64,000 nucleotides of DNA from Alisma plantago-aquatica (lineage: Eukaryota > Streptophyta > Magnoliopsida > Alismatales > Alismataceae). The DNA lies in contig OY856410.1 in assembly GCA_963693085.1 (NCBI GenBank), forward strand, positions 885,051,335 through 885,115,334, read 5' to 3'. Positions 13,401 through 25,324 of this stretch are shown here, piece by piece; the first letter of the stretch is position 1, and every line of letters starts with the position of its first letter. Below the pieces are notes generated by a model. The model searched no databases. It was not told the DNA's origin and saw only the letters and a list, made by a program, of their open reading frames with translations. The translations under genes were made by a program, and so were the position numbers.

Positions 13401-14083
13401 TGCTAGCCTCATTTGAATTTGGTATGCTTGGTTTTTGAACTAGTTGTCTTTCCTCTATAGATCATTGAGAATCTAGATAGTGAATTTTTTCAGTTGTCTT
13501 GTCTTCCATTTCTCCATTATGTTATGATTCTGGAACTGAACCAACTTAGAATGGACACCCCCTTAAGAGGTAGCTTTCTCTCCATATTAATTTCTAGTGA
13601 TATTAAGTGGTGTATAGAGAGGATAAGGCTGATGTGTATACTTGTGCTTCTTTGAATCATCCAACCATAGGTTTATTTATTGGGCCAATGATCCATGTAG
13701 GAAAAGGAGTTGGATTTAGAGAAGTGATTTTACATCTTATGTACCACTACCTTAGATTGATATATCTTTAATGAAAAATGATCAATGCCAAGGATAAACA
13801 CTAGTTAGCTTCTGGGTATCACTTATAATCACATCTTTTTTGCATTTCTATGTATAATAATATACTCATCGAGAAATACCTAGTCTTTATAAAAACATGG
13901 ACAATCTCATGTTTTTATTCACACTCCACATTTATTCCCTCTCTATTTTTTTATTTTTCATGGGCTTTTGGGTTTTTAGGATTTTGTGAAGTAAAAATGG
14001 AGTCGTTGTTTCCTTTCCCAAAAATGTGATGCTACGCCTAGAACTTGTAATTTAGGTGATGATGATTTATTTAATATGCAAAG
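10483..14083. other. No confident gene; degenerate repetitive DNA
   Basis: No protein family is recognisable. At 10790-11250 variants of ATCGATGG and CCAATG recur, with two similar blocks containing AACACACTCCA at about 10958 and 11020. A TATA-like CTATATATAC lies near 11352. This might be the remains of an LTR, but I find no matching second copy and no primer-binding site. Near 13267 a CCACCCCCCAAACTTAG tract resembles leader sequence seen in some plant gypsy elements; this is a weak impression only. Confidence 0.35.
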
Positions 14084-14371
14084 TGTAACATCCCAAGATT
14101 TGAGGACATGGATGAAATGATCTTAAAAAATGATAGGATTACCCATATCACTAAGTTGCACCTCCTTTTAGGGAGCCCATCACTAAAGAACTATATGGTT
14201 AAGCATGTTCATCCTAGAGTAAAACAAGGATGGCTGACTAGTCAGGAAGTTGATTTCAACTTGTGTTTGAGTGAGGACAAAGTGCATAGTAAAGGCTTGT
14301 TGTGGTATGTGGGGTCATTCATCATTCCTAAAACTCTACTAGAGTCTTGAACAGTGAGCTCAGGCATTACA
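14084..14371 (+). repeat. Cassandra 5' LTR
   Basis: It runs from TGTAACATCCC to GCATTACA. It shares with the 3' LTR the blocks GGGAGCCCATCA, GGTTAAGCAT, GTGAGGACAAAGTGCA and CCTAAAACTCTACTAGAG. Its 5S-derived part is more worn than that of the 3' LTR. Confidence 0.88.
14176..14250 (+). other. 5S rRNA-derived segment, decayed
   Basis: The sequence follows the order of plant 5S rRNA: CCCATCA, AGAACT, GGTTAAGCATG, GAGTA, AGGATGG, TGAC, GGAAGT. The box C equivalent is damaged (AAAACAAGGATGGCTGAC in place of AGTACTAGGATGGGTGAC), so RNA polymerase III activity from this copy is unlikely. Confidence 0.8.
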
Positions 14372-14372
14372 A

Positions 14373-14384
14373 ATGGTATTAGAT
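14373..14384 (+). other. Cassandra primer-binding site
   Basis: TGGTATTAGATT begins one base after the 5' LTR. It is a mutated form of the initiator Met tRNA complement TGGTATCAGAGC that Cassandra elements use. Confidence 0.75.
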
Positions 14385-14675
14385 TCAAAACCCCTCCAGT
14401 ACATGGGGCCCACATGGACATGTGTCATGCCAATTTTGAACCATAAAATTCAAGCATGTTGGAAAGGGCTATCCAAGTTGATGGATCTTCCCTTGCATTG
14501 GTAGTATCCAGGCATGATGGAAATGTCTATATGAGTTGATGGAGACACCCTTGAGTTGGTAGTTGTGAACGAGAGGTGGGTGTATAAGAGCCATTTGGGT
14601 AAGTAGTAAAATGGGTAAGTGATTACCATATAGTTGAGCCTTGATGAGGATGTCAAGAGTCTAAGTGTGGGAGAT

Positions 14676-14968
14676 TGTAGCATCCTGGGACAGGAGGCCT
14701 CAGATGAAATGACCTTAAAAGGAATCATTGGAATACCCATATCACAAAGGTGCATCTCCTTTTCAGGGAGCCCATCAATAAAGAACAATATGGTTAAGCA
14801 TACTCAAACAAGAGTAGTACTAGGATGGGTGACCAGTATGAAGTAGATCCCAACTTATGAGTGAGTGAGTGAGGACAAAGTGCACAATTAAAGGCATTGG
14901 TTGTTTTTGGGGTGGCCGTCATTCCTAAAACTCTACTAGAGCCTTAGGCAATAGGACCAAGCATTACA
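14676..14968 (+). repeat. Cassandra 3' LTR
   Basis: It starts TGTAGCATCC right after the purine tract and ends GCATTACA. It has drifted clearly from the 5' LTR by eye, so the insertion is old, yet the 5S core is well kept. Confidence 0.88.
14771..14844 (+). other. 5S rRNA-derived segment, well preserved
   Basis: This copy keeps GGTTAAGCATAC and an exact GAGTAGTACTAGGATGGGTG followed by ACC. These are the parts of plant 5S rRNA that hold the box A, intermediate element and box C internal promoter. It lacks the full 5' and 3' ends of 5S, so it is a transposon-borne derivative and not a 5S gene. Confidence 0.85.
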
Positions 14969-17900
14969 CGAAGCTAAAATCCTCCTTGTACTTGATGATA
15001 TATTCATAGTTTTAGGTCATCATAGAATAGCTATAGTATCTGGATAAGAGATTGTTGAAAATGTAATATCATTTCTTCATAAATGAACAAATAGAAATTG
15101 CTAGTTGATTTTCTCATGAAAGTAAATGTGCAAGTTAAAAGATCAAAAAATAGTTAGAGATAAGTTGAGGAGTTCTTAAGTTCATCTTCAGCACTAGATA
15201 AAAAAATTTACCAAAGAAATTCGGCCAACTATGATGTAGGATTTTTTTAAGTTTTTAGGATTTGAGAAATTAACAGACGAAACCATAATGATAGAGATAA
15301 ATTGAAATTTACCTCCTTTACCTATTAAAACCCCCAAACTTATTATTCACTATGTACCCACAGTTTCTAAGAATAATAAGGAGTGTGATAAAGCATAGGT
15401 GCATAATGGTAGGCAGAAATGATCCTTGTTAGCCTAAGGTGAGTATAGTAGCTGAAAAGAATATGCACATAATAGTATGTGTTAATCCTCTTCTTGATTA
15501 TTATAGATTTTGACATTGAGAAGGGCTAAAGAATACAGCTAATAAAATATATGAATAACCATAATTATTTAATTTACATTGTTGTTGTTGACTAAGGTGT
15601 CATAATACTGGCTTCCCCATTTTTTCTTCCCAAAAGGAGCTTTGTAATCCTTGCCATGATTTTGGATTGATATTTCAAGTTCTTTGATGCTAAAGTAAGC
15701 TCAATGCTTAGTTTTAATATTTATTTCTATAGATTTCTAAAGTTTTATGAGATTGAATGTGTATTCAAAAATATTATAGATCATTGATTTTATTCATTAG
15801 TGTATATAGTTAGTGATGTCCAATGATTGTCGCGGAGTAGTGTTAAAAAATGAACTTTGTAATAGACATGTTGTGGTGCACAATCACATTTCCTTCTCAC
15901 ATAAATTTACTCATATGTAAAGATTGTCCATCAAATGTGGTCCATCCATGTAGGCATTATCAAGATCAAGGTGGGGTAGGGACTTGTAGGTGGCCATAAT
16001 GTTGACAACCATGTAACCACCTTCTATCTCATAGGTCATATTTTAGGATCAATATGTGGTCACATTTAAAAACAACATAATTATCATCATCATCTTGGAT
16101 TTTATGCATGATGAGTTGTAGATAATCTTGAGAAAGGATGATGTAGGATTTCTTATTGAAGATCTCAAAGGTGGGGAATATTGTTGCTACATAGTGAAAA
16201 AAAATATTTGTTTACCACTTCATCATCTGGGAAGTCATCTACATCTTCAATATTGGATATGGAACTTCAAGATGATGAATGTGGTTGAAAAGGATGTACC
16301 ATTTTAGGTTGTCAAAGGATTGCTCAAATATAGGTCGAACGTGTGGTTCTAGTTCAAACTCATGTTGATGATGCACACGGTCAGTTGGTGGAGGCATCTG
16401 TTGTTGATGGTGTTGCTCAGACTATGCTAGTTTTTTCAGATTGTTGATCGAGATTTGGGAAAATGGTTTGTCATGCAACTCCAAATTCTTCCCAGAGTGG
16501 TGTTTATCAGGTCACATGATAATAGGATATAGATATAGAAAAGCTCTTGGGATGGTAGGATCCATGAAGAATCTCCTATCAAAAATGACTTCCATAACAT
16601 ATTTCCCCCATAGGTGGTGAAAATCTTCTCCAAGGAGTGACTCAATATCTTTTTCATGATATAGAGCCTCCATCACACAAAGTACAATGAAAGAAATATT
16701 GTCAAACCCTAGGTTCTTCTTCATGCATCAACAAATTAATTAAGTATAGGATCCAAAATTGGATATAATTTGGAAATGATACCCCATTTGGTATTACAAC
16801 TAAATGGGGATATGATGAATCTAGAATGCATCTAGATCTTTATGACTATTTGTGAGCTTGGAGCTTCTGGAATTGAAAACTACTATCTACTGATGGTTGA
16901 GATTGATGACACAAAGCAGACATTTCCTTTGAAATGGAACGAAAGAAGGATAAAATATGTAATCTTCTTTTTACCCTTTTTAATGAGAGTTTGAATGCCT
17001 TATGCATATAATCCTTTCTTGGGAAGGTACTTTGTCAACATAGGAAGGGTTTTGTATACGGTTTTCAGAATGAAGGACATCCTATAATATTATAGTTGAG
17101 GAAATCATGAAAACATGTTTTTGACTTGCATTTTAAGTTGAAAATGTCTCATAATTTATCTCATGTCAGAGTGTGATGTCCATTATTATGAACATCTTCA
17201 TCTCAGATTTTACCATCGTCAAGAATGTCATTCAGAACAAATATGTCCCTCATATACAACCCTAATACTGACTTTGTATCCACATATATCTTCCATCTTC
17301 TAAGGAATAGATGGTGGGTCTGGTAGTTGAAGCTTGGGGGAAATTGAATTTTGATTTGGCTTGTGCCTCGACAAAGACATTAGCCAAAACTCCATTGTCC
17401 TAAATTGACTGAAGTGTTATTGTGAGGTGGTTTTGGTGGCAAAATGAATGGCCAAAGTGTCTTCATCAAAGTGGATTAGTGTTATATCATCATCATTGGA
17501 TATCTAAGGATGTGTGTTGATGTTCTAGATGTTGAAGTCATATATGACATGATTATTTGGTGGGTACATTGATATTCAAATCCTATTGGGGTACATGTGA
17601 GTGGAGATATCAAGAAAGCATCATAAAACCATTGCATCAACATGTTTGATGGGCTACCCAAATGTTCATACGATTTGAAGAGGGATTGTAGATGTTATCA
17701 TATACAACATCAATTGCTTAGTCAAATTGATGTATGTCTATGGCTATTGTAGTATCTTCTTTGTGAATGTCAACATCCTCATCTCATTGCACCTGTCATA
17801 TTGCATCATTTTCATCTTGATTAGATTGTTGTGCTAACACTACGTATGACTTTTTACCATGGAGAGTGATAACATTGGAATTAAGTGGAACGACATGTTT

Positions 17901-20900
17901 GGCATTATTGCTCAAGATCCCCGGATTTTTTCTATTTCATGTTGTCATTGGTGCCAAGGAAACGAGTACCACGTGATCAAATAGGTTGTTGTTAATTGGA
18001 AGCTTCTTGCTCTTGGATGTTTTTGTCAAATGTTTTGGGACCATACGGTAGTGTCTGAGATGAAGAAGAAGGATTTGCTTTTCTACATTGAAGTCACATG
18101 AATAGTCACTCCCATTGTATTTTTTTTAGCCTACCACTTGTACTTAAGGGCCCACACTCTTCCACCATTCCAATCTAGAAGGCATGAACTGGTGCTAGAG
18201 ATAAGTTTCTTCAGTCACTTTTTGTTGTAATGGAGCAATGGTGTTCATGAAATGCACTAACTGAGAGATTAGTGCATCTACTTTTTTTGATAAATTAGAT
18301 AAAGAATAAGATGTATGATAGATTACCTTCGACTAGTGATCAAAGTCATGATTGTATGCAACATCGACATTATAGGAATGGTGAACATAATCTGAGGAGG
18401 TAGTATATAGGTCATCCGGTTGTGTTGGCTGATCATTTAATACAATGGTATTAGTTTCTCACCAGTTGGTCCAGTGAGAATTTAGTGGAGGATGATCACA
18501 TGTTTCATGTGCGGGGGCTCATGTTTTTCTATAATGGATGGGAATTTTTTATGCCATGGGATGATCTTCCTACTCTGGTTGTGGTAATAATCTTGTGGGT
18601 GTCTTAGGCCCAGTTTGCCCCCTATCTTCAGAAATCTCGATAATTATTATAATAACTAAAATAAGTTCACATTTTACATGGAATTCATATATATTGTTCC
18701 TTATTGTCGTAATGATAACTTGTGACATTTCCAATAATGCCAAAACTGAAGGAAGTGAGAATACCAGACTTCTCCCCTATTTTCTCCCTATTTCATTATC
18801 TACCAACAAGGATTAATGGTGAGAATATGAGGTTGTGTGTCACCTCTTAGACCACTACAAAAAGGTACCAACACTTGTACTAGAATACATGAATTTAGAA
18901 AGGTAGCAGTCAAACTGGAGCCTACCATGTTATTGAGGTTGTGGTATTGACATCATCCTTATGGAATTGCTTTTCTATTGAGCGGGAATGTTTTGTTGAG
19001 TGTACTAGGGTCCAAATTCAAAGTAATAGTGTTTACTTGTTTTGGTGGTTGTACTTGTATCACATATAAGGATCATGGCGCATTTAAAACAAAAGGAGAG
19101 ACTATTTTTGGGCTACTTCTCTAGTTTGTTTACTTAAGGTATAAGAAATCATGGTTATTGGTTGTTCCCATGATCTTCTTGGTGATCTGGTGTACAATAT
19201 ATCTTATCTTTTCTTTGTTCTATAGGATTTGTGCTTCATAAAAAGTCACCCATTTCAGTAAAGGGTAGAAGGATATCACTTTTCATGTATTTGTGAAAGA
19301 GCTTATAATTCATTTTGATGAGGGTATCCATTTGAATTAAGTATTTGATGTCAATGATTGACTTACCTTTAGACTGAGTGTATCTAGTGAGGATGTGAGG
19401 ATAGCTCAAACATGTCTGATTATGGTGACAAGCATGTCCATATAGCAATCCTTCAAATTATTCTTACTAATTTTCTATTTTCCAATCAGGAGTCATCCAA
19501 TGTTTATGGATCATCCTTCAAAAATGCACCAACTGATGTAGAGATATTTAAGATACAAGCACCCTAGTTCAAACTTTATATGAAGTACATTGGTGATGAA
19601 CTAATAGATGATGAGAAAAACACCATATTGGATAATATAGGCCTTAGAAGAAATGGATCAATGCTATCATTGACCCATCAATCTTGCCCAGAAAATAATA
19701 GAGTTGAATTGTATTTCCTCCCTTTCCAAAAATCTAGAATCATCTTCCATAGTGTCTTTCCTTGATGCATAGAATATTCTATTCAACATCTTCTCCATAT
19801 AGGTGTGTTCTTCTTTGAAGAATTGCACTTGTATCCTATATTGTATGCCGTATTCCTCCCTTTTGGTATTGGTATTGGGTGTTTGAGGAGCAAAGACATG
19901 AATTATCTAGTTGCTTTATTGTAATCTATGCTCTTATGAAATCATGTATCAAAGATTTTACACAAGGATATAAGCACCCACATGCAATCATAAATCCCTA
20001 AATCATGTAGTGTGGTAATGACTTTGAACCTAGTGGTGTAGAACTTCTTTTCTTTCATAGCATCATATTAAGCTTGGTGTGTGTCATTCATTGCTTGGAA
20101 ATAATCTTGTGTGTCTTCTTTCCATGGTATCAATGTATCTTTTGATCAATTATGAGGCCAATTTGAGCTTCCATGAAAAATGGTAGTTTCTCTACTCTCA
20201 TCTTTTTTTACATTGGCTTTGAGGGTGTTGGAATCTCAAAACAATACTTTAATGTCTGTCATTTTCATTCTATCAGTGGGGCTTGAAAAAATGTTCAAAA
20301 TGATCACTCTTCTCTAACATAGGGGGGAACATATTTACTAGTTATATATCCCCTCTAGGATGTAAAATATATCTCTTCTGCGAAAAACTAGGGAAGGTGG
20401 GAGGTGGGAAGACCACCTTCCCGGCAAGCAAGCATATGTTTGGTTCAATGCCATTTCAACAAGATGGAACTGTGTGATGCTTTATTTGGTGGTGGTAGAA
20501 CATGGCTAAGCATATTCAAATCCCATATGCCATTTTCCTATATTGAATAAAAGTACTATGAACTACTTGTTGTCAACCTTGTTGTACTATGATCCTAAGT
20601 GTTCGACCTTAATGTGATCTCCTGAATGTGTTAGGCCTCAAAAAAGGCATCCTTTGATTCCCTTTTCACAGATGGAGTTTGTCCTCCGCATGCCTTCAGT
20701 TGTAGAGATCCCTGGTCCCAACCTAATTACCTACTAGTGGTAAACCAAGGGTCAGCAAGTGTAGCTTGAACTTTCGGATGCACTAGATTTTTTCCTTCTT
20801 GTAAGAAGGGCAAGGGAAAAAAGTTCATTTCTGGATAGGAAGGGTCCTATGATTTTTTGAGCTTCTTTTGCTATGGCCTTTCTACTTTTTAAAGATGTTT

Positions 20901-21100
20901 ATGATTTCAGAATTTTGACTTCTTTTTTTGAAGAAGTCGGGAGGCAATTTTATTCATCTTGCCCTCCTCGTGCAAGCAAACTTGTCAAAGAGTTACAAAA
21001 ACTAATCAAACAATTGGAAGTAAAAATGGTAGTACTACTAACATTACATTTCTTTTTATCTATAATTCTAGAAATTTCACTAGGAGGTTGTGTATAATTA
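14969..21100. other. Long stretch of degenerate, unassigned DNA
   Basis: No intact gene is seen. On the minus strand several pieces read like worn protein: near 15600-15700 (HGKDYKAPFGKKKW), 16300-16724 (a His/Gln-rich then acidic stretch) and 17300-18300 (with LSKKVDALISQL-type coiled-coil sequence). Stops interrupt all of them. Their order and style suggest an old gypsy gag region, but no zinc knuckle or catalytic motif is visible, so I do not name them. The pieces at 18595-18816 and 19580-19765 on the plus strand are unrecognised. The LINE 3' end probably lies between about 20900 and 21200; I cannot place its poly(A) tail. Confidence 0.35.
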
Positions 21101-21209
21101 AACTCTTATTTAAATTTATTTAGATGTAAATTGTCTAGGGCATTTGCATCCATATTGCTCTCCCTTTTGCTAAACACCACCCTTCTATTGTCTCTAATTA
21201 AGCGTTGGA

Positions 21210-21750
21210 TCAAGACCAACTAATAGGATACTTAGCGAAGTCTAGGTATTCCTTCTTGATCATATCCACCCACTTTACAGTTGGATTTGGCCAGCAAATT
21301 GGTAAACCCCTTCCCTTTGCATATTGAAACACATAACCAATGGCCATAAGTTCTTTCATAGTGGGATCAGTAATGTGTACTAGGTCCCCTAAGACTCTAA
21401 CACACGTACCCTTGTGGTTTCTAACAACCACCACCACTACAGCTAGGTCCTTCCCAATAATAACATTGATATTGATTTTGTTGTAACCTTCCTCTAGAGC
21501 CCTCCAGCCAAAAACAATGCACTCCACTCTCTTAGGGGAAGGATTCCAAGCAAGTAGGATGGCAGTCACCTCCCTGATAATCAGTTAGACTTGATGCTCA
21601 ATTGTGACTGTCCTATTGTCAAAAACATGCCTATTCTTGTAGGTCCAGATATTGTCACCCTAGTTTAATCTATCAACTAATCACTCTAAGAAGCTATAAT
21701 TACCATAGAAAGGTTGGTGGTCAGATCTAGGGATAAGCCTCATCTGCACC
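21210..21750 (-). pseudogene. LINE (L1-type) ORF2 C-terminal part with RNase H-like domain
   Basis: The minus-strand frame 21210-21569 reads like the RNase H-like domain (RVT_3 type) at the end of plant L1 ORF2: a WNPSPKRVE entry, an INVIIGKDLAVVVVV strand in place of the usual FDGA start, a VRNHKGTCV segment and an AIGYVFQYAKGRG helix. Upstream, 21570-21750 carries the linker typical of these proteins (FYGNYSFLE, then LVDRLN, then a Trp-rich TYKNRHVFDNRT part) with a few stops. The first catalytic Asp region is altered, so the domain is inactive. The preceding zinc-finger part of the same ORF lies at 63438-63822, separated by the copia insertion. Confidence 0.7.
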
Positions 21751-22069
21751 TATTGACCTAAGTGTTACACATTGCCCATATTTTTATAATGACTTATCCA
21801 TTCCATTCATATGTATGTAATATGTTTGTTTGAGATTGATTTTAGGCATTAGGTACATGAAAAGGATCAAATCTATCAAGCCCTAGCTTGCTCTAGTTCA
21901 AGTCAAAAGACATTTTTGTGGAAAACACTCCAAATCACATAAGGTGATTTTTGTAATCATTTATATTGATGATATGACTTGTAACTAAGATGATAAAAAA
22001 TTAGGAACCCTTAATTCAAACATTTGATCACTCAAAATGAATTTTCCAAAATTCATTACAGGTCATTTG

Positions 22070-22285
22070 TCAGTCGAGATTCAAACTTGACCAATCCCTT
22101 GATGGATTTTGAGAATTCTTTGGTTCAGTCGAGTTTGCCACTCACAGAACTCGACCGATCCCTATACTCAGCAAAACTAATTTCAAGTAATCGATCAAGT
22201 TGCACATAGGACAAACTCAGAAGATGTTTCAAATTGGTTGTGTCGCATAATGCAATTAGTCGAGTTATCTTTATAAAAACTCGAC
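22070..22285. repeat. Worn GGTCGAG hairpin array in U3
   Basis: Four inverted-repeat units derived from GGTCGAG...CTCGACC start at about 22070, 22125, 22191 and 22257, at 55-66 bp spacing. The second (CAGTCGAGTTTG ... AACTCGACCGATC) and fourth are the clearest. The array ends about 140 bp before the TATA box. Confidence 0.65.
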
Positions 22286-22424
22286 AGACTACACTGTACG
22301 AAAATTGTAAAAAAGTGATTCTAACTGTTAAAGTTTAGTAAAACTCAAAATTGTATCTCTTATAACACCCCAAATAGCTAGAAAACTTTCTAAAGCATTC
22401 CTAACCTCTAGTGGACACCCTCAA

Positions 22425-22433
22425 CTATAAATA
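22425..22433 (+). promoter_or_regulatory. TATA box of outer copia 5' LTR
   Basis: CTATAAATA, kept as CTATAAATA at 62606-62614 in the 3' LTR and in the same context (CAACTATAAATA) in the inner copia LTR. It marks the end of U3. Confidence 0.65.
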
Positions 22434-23259
22434 AAACCTCTTAGAGTTCATTCTAAGGTTGCTCCTTCATGCTATTCAAGTTCCTTACTATAGTTGAGTG
22501 CATCCAATCCATTTAAGCCCCTTTCTCTCTCTTGGTTACACTTTAATTCATCACCATGAGTGAGATAGGAATTTGTGTGAGAGAGCTACTTCATTGCATG
22601 CTTCTAAAGGTCTCAAAGCTTCTCTTTTCCCAACCCCGTTATGTAAGATCAAGTTGATGAAATCTTCTCCAAGTGAAGGAAGGTGCAAGCTTCTTCAACA
22701 TGTAGATGAAGGTGTAAAAAGATTCTCCGCGTGAAGGAGGAGGACAAGGCTAAAGATTCGGGAATGGATTAGGTAAATCCTTCAAGGCAGAAGACTCGTT
22801 TCAAAGGGGGATCTCCTTGGTGAAGGTGTCCAACTGCTTTCAAGAGTGGGTAATACCTTGGTGAGGTAGAAGATTCTAGATCCAGTTAGGTAAGACCTTG
22901 GTTGTAAGGTTATTAGCTCCCTTGACCTCAAAGGGAAGCTAGGTATCCTTGTCCTAGAAAAGGCAGGTGAATTGTATGTCTTATAATGGAATATAAGTAT
23001 AAATAAGTTGCAAAATCCTAGGGCTTGACATCTCTAGGTAGTGGACTAATGTTCTCTTAGTTTGGATAGTGGAACCACTGTAAATAGCTTATTTAAGTGC
23101 CTGTTTCAATCTCCCTCATCCTTTCTATGCATGTTTAGATTGCCATCAAATTCACTATTTGCAATTGAGCCTAGCTAAAGTAACTTGAAGGTCTAACAAA
23201 TTTTGTGCAAGTGTTTTTAGCTCTATTCACCCCCCTCTATAGCCCTTTGATCCAACAAG

Positions 23260-23272
23260 TGGTATCAAATCC
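23260..23272 (+). other. Outer copia primer-binding site
   Basis: TGGTATCAAATCC begins two bases after the 5' LTR. It is a mutated form of the initiator Met tRNA complement. Confidence 0.75.
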
Positions 23273-23309
23273 ACAGTCTTATTTGAAACATCTCCCACTA
23301 GATGAGAAG

Positions 23310-25324
23310 ATGGGTGACTTACTTGGGTCCCTCAACCTAGAGGGAGGCTTATCCATGAGACCCCCAATCTTCGACGACACAAATTTCCTCTATTGGAAAC
23401 AACAGATGCAGTTCTAACTTCAAGGGATGAACTATGACATGTAGAAGGGGATGATTCTTCCATACAAGGAGCCGAAGGTGAAGTATCTACTTGGGTTGAA
23501 GAAACACTCAAGAAGGTACAGTTGAATGCAAAGGCAATAAGAATCATCTATGTTACCCTCACTCCCTCCAAGTTCAATTGGATCTCATCTTGGGACATAG
23601 TCCATGAGATTTGGAACAAGTTGTGCTTTACCTATGAAGGCACATAACAATCAAAGATCTACATGCTCAATGGACTACTTGAAAACTTCATGATGGGAAA
23701 GAAGAAAAGAGTGGTTGAGATGTACACAAGGCTCAAACTAATCATGAATGGGCTTGCTGCCTTGGGCCACACCTTGGATAGAGAAACTATCAAATCCAAG
23801 ATTCTAAGGTGTCTTCCCAAGAGATGGGAACCCAAGACGACTTCAATTGAAGAAGTTAGAAGTCTTGGTGACTTAGACACTGAGGAGCTCATTGGAAACC
23901 TTCAAGCTCATGAGCCAAGACTTGAAAAGAAAGAAGAAGATGACAAACAAGAGAATAAGGGATCAAAGAATATCAAAGACAATGCCTTCACAGCTCAAGT
24001 TGAGGTAATTATTCTCTAACAACAACTCTGCTTTCCGATCCTCTCCTCCATCCTAAAGTTAAGATGACAGCCCTAGTTATCATGAAGCAAACTACTCCAA
24101 GGGAAAGCACTTCAAGGGAAAGCCTTCCTCATCCTTGACTCTTAGATGCTATGAATATGGTCAAAAGGGGCACAACAAGAATGATAGCCTCAAGGCAAAG
24201 AAGGCCTACCACAAGAGAAGCCACAAGAAGAAGGATGACTACAAGAAAGGAGGCAAGTAAAAAAGGAAGGACAAGTAGGACAAAGGATCAAGGATGTAGC
24301 TCATGTGGTTTGGGAGGAATCCTCCTCTAGTGATGTAATCTCTAATGAAGGAGAATGCCCCCTTGCAATCATAGCCTCCACAAGTGAAGATATTGGTGAC
24401 GTAAGTGAGGTAAGATTGCATGAATTACCTAAGGTAACTCTTATTAATATGCTTAATGCTACCCACTCTTCTTATTTTGAATGCTTGTCTAAAAAGAAGA
24501 GGTTGGGTCAGATCATAGATGATTTGTATGCTAAAATTGATATTCTTGATCAAAATGAGAAGTTACATCTTGGTAGCATTGATTCCTTGAAAGCACAGTT
24601 TCTTGATCTTGAGCTCTAATGCAATGAAGTTAAATTAGAGAATGGCATCTACCTAAAGAACATAAATTGTCTTAATAAAGAAAATCAAGCCCTAGTAGAT
24701 GAGCTTGCTTTACTTAAAACTGAAAATGATGATCTTAAGCTTGCTTGTGATGCTACTAAGGATCAAAATAGAATTTATCTTGATGATCTTATTATGCTTA
24801 GATCTAAAAATGCTAAATTACTTGCTCAAGTTAATGATCTTTCTTCTAGACCTTTATTGCCTAGTCATGAAGTTTCTAGTCTTACTTTAGAAAAAGATTC
24901 TTATCTTACTAAAGCCCTTTGTTTGGAGGTTGACTTACTTCATGTGTAGATGATCTTGATAGCTTATATTCTACTATCATTACTCTTAGTGATGATAATC
25001 ACAAAGTAAGAGTTTCCCTGCAGAAAATCCCCAAAGGGAAAGAAAATCCTCAATGAAGTTCTAGATCACTCTACCAAACAAGTTGGTACTAGTGGTTTGG
25101 GATATGTAGGGGGAGCTCCAAAGAGAAAGATAAAGTTCAAGGGTAAGAAAAAGATCAAGGGACCTCCTATCTTTGATGGAGAGCCTTCTGGATCTAAGAA
25201 CCCTATGCTTTGTGTGCATTGCAAGAGTGATGACCATCACTTTACTTATTGTCCTTATAGAGACAAGGGGACCAACCCAAAGATGAAATGGGTCCCCAAG
25301 CTAACACCAGATCCCATGGTTTGA
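23310..25324 (+). pseudogene. Outer copia gag, broken
   Basis: The start is the ATG at 23310, giving MGDLLGSLNLEGG, which matches the intact inner copia Gag (MGD..LGSLNLEG). A TAA stops it at about codon 36. The frame then resumes in pieces: a capsid (UBN2-type) segment at 23663-24019, a worn zinc-knuckle and Lys-rich segment near 24150-24300, a coiled-coil segment at 24305-24950, and the C-terminal knuckle CVHCKSDDHHFTYC at about 25214-25255. It ends KLTPDPMV with TGA at 25322-25324. The Gag role is particle formation and RNA packaging; this copy cannot function. Confidence 0.8.

Larger units (their letters stand above)
14084..14968 (+). mobile_element. Cassandra-type TRIM retrotransposon
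   Basis: Two direct repeats of about 290 bp (14084-14371 and 14676-14968) begin TGTA(A/G)CATCC and end GCATTACA. They flank a 304-bp non-coding centre with a primer-binding site at its left and a purine-rich tract (GTGTGGGAGA) at its right. Each LTR contains sequence derived from 5S rRNA, the hallmark of Cassandra, a terminal-repeat retrotransposon in miniature found across vascular plants. The flanking pentamers are CAAAG (14079-14083) and CGAAG (14969-14973), a target-site duplication with one change. There is no coding capacity; movement would need enzymes from another element. The total of 885 bp is near the upper end of what is usual for the family. Confidence 0.9.
21751..23257 (+). repeat. 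Outer copia 5' LTR
   Basis: It begins TATTGACCTAAGTG (the 3' LTR begins TGTTGACCTAGGTG) and ends GATCCAACA just before the primer-binding site. It includes a worn GGTCGAG palindrome array, a TATA box at 22425 and the CACCCCCCTCTAT tract typical of the 3' end of these LTRs. Confidence 0.85.

Noticed and set aside
14771..14844. A genuine 5S rRNA gene
   Set aside because: Only the internal part of 5S is present, with changed ends, and it occurs inside paired LTRs with a primer-binding site, so it is Cassandra.
14108..14846. Small ORFs in the Cassandra element
   Set aside because: Cassandra is non-coding; the frames lie in LTRs with 5S-derived sequence or in the antisense of the interior.
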